From NCBI GenBank assembly GCA_900321335.1, contig ONVR01000107.1:1-14629 (forward strand): a stretch of 14,629 nucleotides of DNA. The letters are read 5' to 3'. The notes under the pieces were generated by a model. The model was not told the DNA's origin and did not search any database. It saw only the letters and a program-made list of their open reading frames with translations. A program made the position numbers and the translations under genes. Every line of letters begins with the position of its first letter. Position 1 is the first letter of the stretch. Below, in pieces: positions 13,227 through 14,629 of this stretch. The stretch comes from an uncultured Eubacteriales bacterium. GTDB lineage: Bacteria; Bacillota; Clostridia; Oscillospirales; Oscillospiraceae.

Positions 13227-14228
13227 ATGCTGACACCGAAACAGAATTTGCTGGAAACGCTCAAAGGCGGCCATCCGGACCGCCTGTGCAACAGCTTTAC
13301 CATGCTCAAGGGCATCCCCGGCGATCCCGTATTCAAGCTGGTCCGGGGCAACCGGATCCGGGGCACCAACTCCTACGATCAGTGGGGCACGTATATCATG
13401 TTCCCGGAGGACGCCCCCGCCGCGGTCCCCTTCGTCACCGAGGAAAACCAGGTGATCCGGGACGTGACCCGCTGGCGGGACTATGTGAAGGTGCCGGACC
13501 TGGCGGGGAAATGCGCCGACGGCTGGGAGGAGGCCATTGCCGCCAAAGCCGCCATCGATCAGGAGCAGTACCTGACCATGACCGTTATGGGCACAGGCAT
13601 CTTTGAACAGCTGCACATGCTGATGACCTTTGAGGACACGTTGGTCAATCTTCTGTTGGAACCCGAGGCCATGGCGGAGCTGATCGACGTGATCTGTGAG
13701 TACCGGCTGACGTATATGAAGCTCATTGTGGAGCATCTGCACCCGGATCTGATCTGCTCTCACGACGACTGGGGCTCCAAAACGGGCCTGTTCTTCTCCG
13801 TGGAGACCTGGCGGGAGCTGTTCAAGGAGCCTTACCGGCGGCTGTACGACTATCTGCACGAAAACGGCGTGATCGTCATGCACCACGGGGACTCCTTTAT
13901 GGAGCCGCTGGTGGAGGATATGGCGGAGATCGGCGTGGACATCTGGCAGGGGGTCCTCCCCACCAACGACATCGCCGCCATCTCCGAAAAGGTGGGCGAC
14001 CGGATGCTGCTTATGGGCGGCATCGACTCTGTTGTTGACCGTCCCGACGCCACCGAGGAAGAGATCCGCGCCGAGACCCGGCGGGCCCTGGACGCCTACG
14101 GTCACCTCAAGGGCTACTGGCCGGGCATGACCTACGGGGGCCCCGGTTCTCTGTATCCCCACGTGGAGCCCATCATCATTGACGAGATCAACCGCTACAA
14201 CAAAGAACGCTTCGGCGTGAGCGAGTAA
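13227..14228 (+). CDS. Uroporphyrinogen decarboxylase-superfamily protein (not HemE)
   Basis: This 333-residue TIM-barrel protein belongs to the URO-D/methyltransferase superfamily. Matching segments are LLETLKGGHPDR (8-19), FEDTLVNLLLEPEAM (135-149), CSHDDWGSKTG (177-187) and VMHHGDSFMEPLVEDMAEIGVDIWQG (217-242), followed by LLMGGID (261-267) and a closing YGGPGSLYPHVEP. The N-terminal arginine-rich MRQAGRY motif of true heme-pathway HemE is absent. The His-x-Cys zinc motif of MtaA/CmuA methylcobamide methyltransferases is replaced by HHGD, so zinc-thiolate chemistry of that type is not evident. Related URO-D proteins often act with corrinoid proteins in demethylation, but no corrinoid protein or methyltransferase is adjacent. 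The ATG at 13227 has AAAGGGTAGG upstream. The substrate is unknown. Confidence 0.88.
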   Translation: MLTPKQNLLETLKGGHPDRLCNSFTMLKGIPGDPVFKLVRGNRIRGTNSYDQWGTYIMFPEDAPAAVPFVTEENQVIRDVTRWRDYVKVPDLAGKCADGWEEAIAAKAAIDQEQYLTMTVMGTGIFEQLHMLMTFEDTLVNLLLEPEAMAELIDVICEYRLTYMKLIVEHLHPDLICSHDDWGSKTGLFFSVETWRELFKEPYRRLYDYLHENGVIVMHHGDSFMEPLVEDMAEIGVDIWQGVLPTNDIAAISEKVGDRMLLMGGIDSVVDRPDATEEEIRAETRRALDAYGHLKGYWPGMTYGGPGSLYPHVEPIIIDEINRYNKERFGVSE

Positions 14229-14270
14229 AGCGAAAAAATCCCCCGGCCGCGGCCGGGGGATTTTTTCGCT
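14229..14270 (+). terminator. Terminator formed by a 42-bp perfect palindrome
   Basis: Two 21-nt arms (14229-14249 and 14250-14270) are exact reverse complements, with AGCGAAAAAATCCCCC on the left and GGGGGATTTTTTCGCT on the right. The GC core plus T6 gives a strong Rho-independent terminator right after the URO-D-like stop, and the symmetry makes it work in both directions. Confidence 0.92.
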
Positions 14271-14282
14271 GCAATCTCCGTC

Positions 14283-14311
14283 TTGACGGCGATTCCCGTT
14301 CCGGGTACAAT
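14283..14311 (+). promoter_or_regulatory. Sigma-A promoter for the last gene
   Basis: TTGACG (14283-14288) and TACAAT (14306-14311) are 17 bp apart, each matching consensus at five of six places. The next coding start is about 29 nt downstream. Confidence 0.75.
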
Positions 14312-14339
14312 GGAGAAAAGTGTGAAAAGAGGTGAGTCC

Positions 14340-14629
14340 GTGGCCTATCAGCGTCTGCCCTTTCCCCAGTATTTCATCAATACCAGCGAGGACTACAACA
14401 AAACCGGCCTTTCCACGTATCCCGTGACCTACACAGCCGTACGGTACTGCTGCAGCCGGATGGAAAAGGCGCTGGGCCTCAACCACGAGGTCAACTACGA
14501 GATCCATTACGAGCCAAACCGGGACGTGATCCAGCTGAACTTCCAGAAAACCAACGGCGCCGCCGATTGGTTTGCCAATATCTTTGAGTTCTCCAGCAAA
14601 TACTACGACGCCATTGTATTTGAGGACGA
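14340..14629 (+). CDS. Probable class 3 lipase-like hydrolase (5' part, cut by window end)
   Basis: An open frame runs from a GTG at 14340 to the window edge, 96 codons without a stop, with GAGGTGAG closely upstream and a good promoter. The protein begins MAYQRLPFPQYFINTSED and has no signal peptide. The stretch VIQLNFQKTNGAADWFANIF (residues 65-84) resembles the conserved strand and loop of class 3 lipases, where an F-x-G-T motif followed by an Asp-Trp forms part of the oxyanion region; here it reads FQKTNGAADW. The catalytic GHSxG serine would lie beyond the window, so the call is tentative. Codon use and GC match the neighbours. It could also be an unrelated conserved protein. Confidence 0.6.
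   Translation, partial: MAYQRLPFPQYFINTSEDYNKTGLSTYPVTYTAVRYCCSRMEKALGLNHEVNYEIHYEPNRDVIQLNFQKTNGAADWFANIFEFSSKYYDAIVFED

Noticed and set aside
12615..14507. 630-codon minus-strand open frame over the XRE and URO-D-like genes
   Set aside because: Crosses three genes, two terminators and a promoter; rich in His/Arg/Gly as expected from antisense of GC-rich coding sequence.

Overview
The window looks like chromosome from a GC-rich anaerobic Clostridia, probably Oscillospirales-like. That placement is an inference from three things: GC-rich Firmicutes-type proteins (a SpoVB-type flippase end, a ThrE-type exporter in one chain, DegV, QueH, an S11 D,D-carboxypeptidase), strong AGGAGG-type ribosome binding sites, and sigma-A promoters with a TRTGn extended -10. 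I see no phage, transposon, CRISPR or defence genes. Most of the window is housekeeping or metabolic, in short operons separated by clear hairpin terminators.

Layout. Positions 1-360 hold the 3' end of a polysaccharide/lipid flippase. Positions 396-3493 hold a tight plus-strand operon of a monoacylglycerol-lipase-like hydrolase, glycerol kinase (glpK) and sfsA; its promoter lies inside the flippase end. A convergent terminator (3507-3536) separates it from minus-strand genes running down from 8644: dacF-like D,D-carboxypeptidase, a small P-loop protein, queH, an ArsB/NhaD-type permease, and a threonine/serine exporter. A tRNA-Gly(CCC) at 8756 starts a plus-strand block. It is followed by an unusual string of small hairpins and a 28-nt direct repeat, then rhodanese, low-molecular-weight protein tyrosine phosphatase and degV. 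A minus-strand pair follows: a serine acetyltransferase (cysE) and a 63-residue Cys-rich protein downstream of it. Divergent from cysE are a BlaI/MecI-family repressor, an XRE regulator, a URO-D-superfamily protein, and the first 96 codons of a probable class 3 lipase-like protein cut by the window end.

How the genes may work together. The hydrolase and glycerol kinase overlap by 8 bp and could act in sequence: glycerol release from monoacylglycerols, then phosphorylation. Both membrane transporters have their own transcription signals or spacing. The cysE gene has a fully consensus promoter and no leader long enough for a T-box. The BlaI-family gene has no BlaR1/MecR1 sensor next to it, but has a dyad in its promoter region that could be its own operator.

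I found no convincing new multi-gene system. The best candidates for a second look are the hairpin array behind the tRNA, the nested dyad between dacF and the tRNA, the orphan BlaI-type repressor with its dyad, and two unassigned small proteins (136 and 63 residues).
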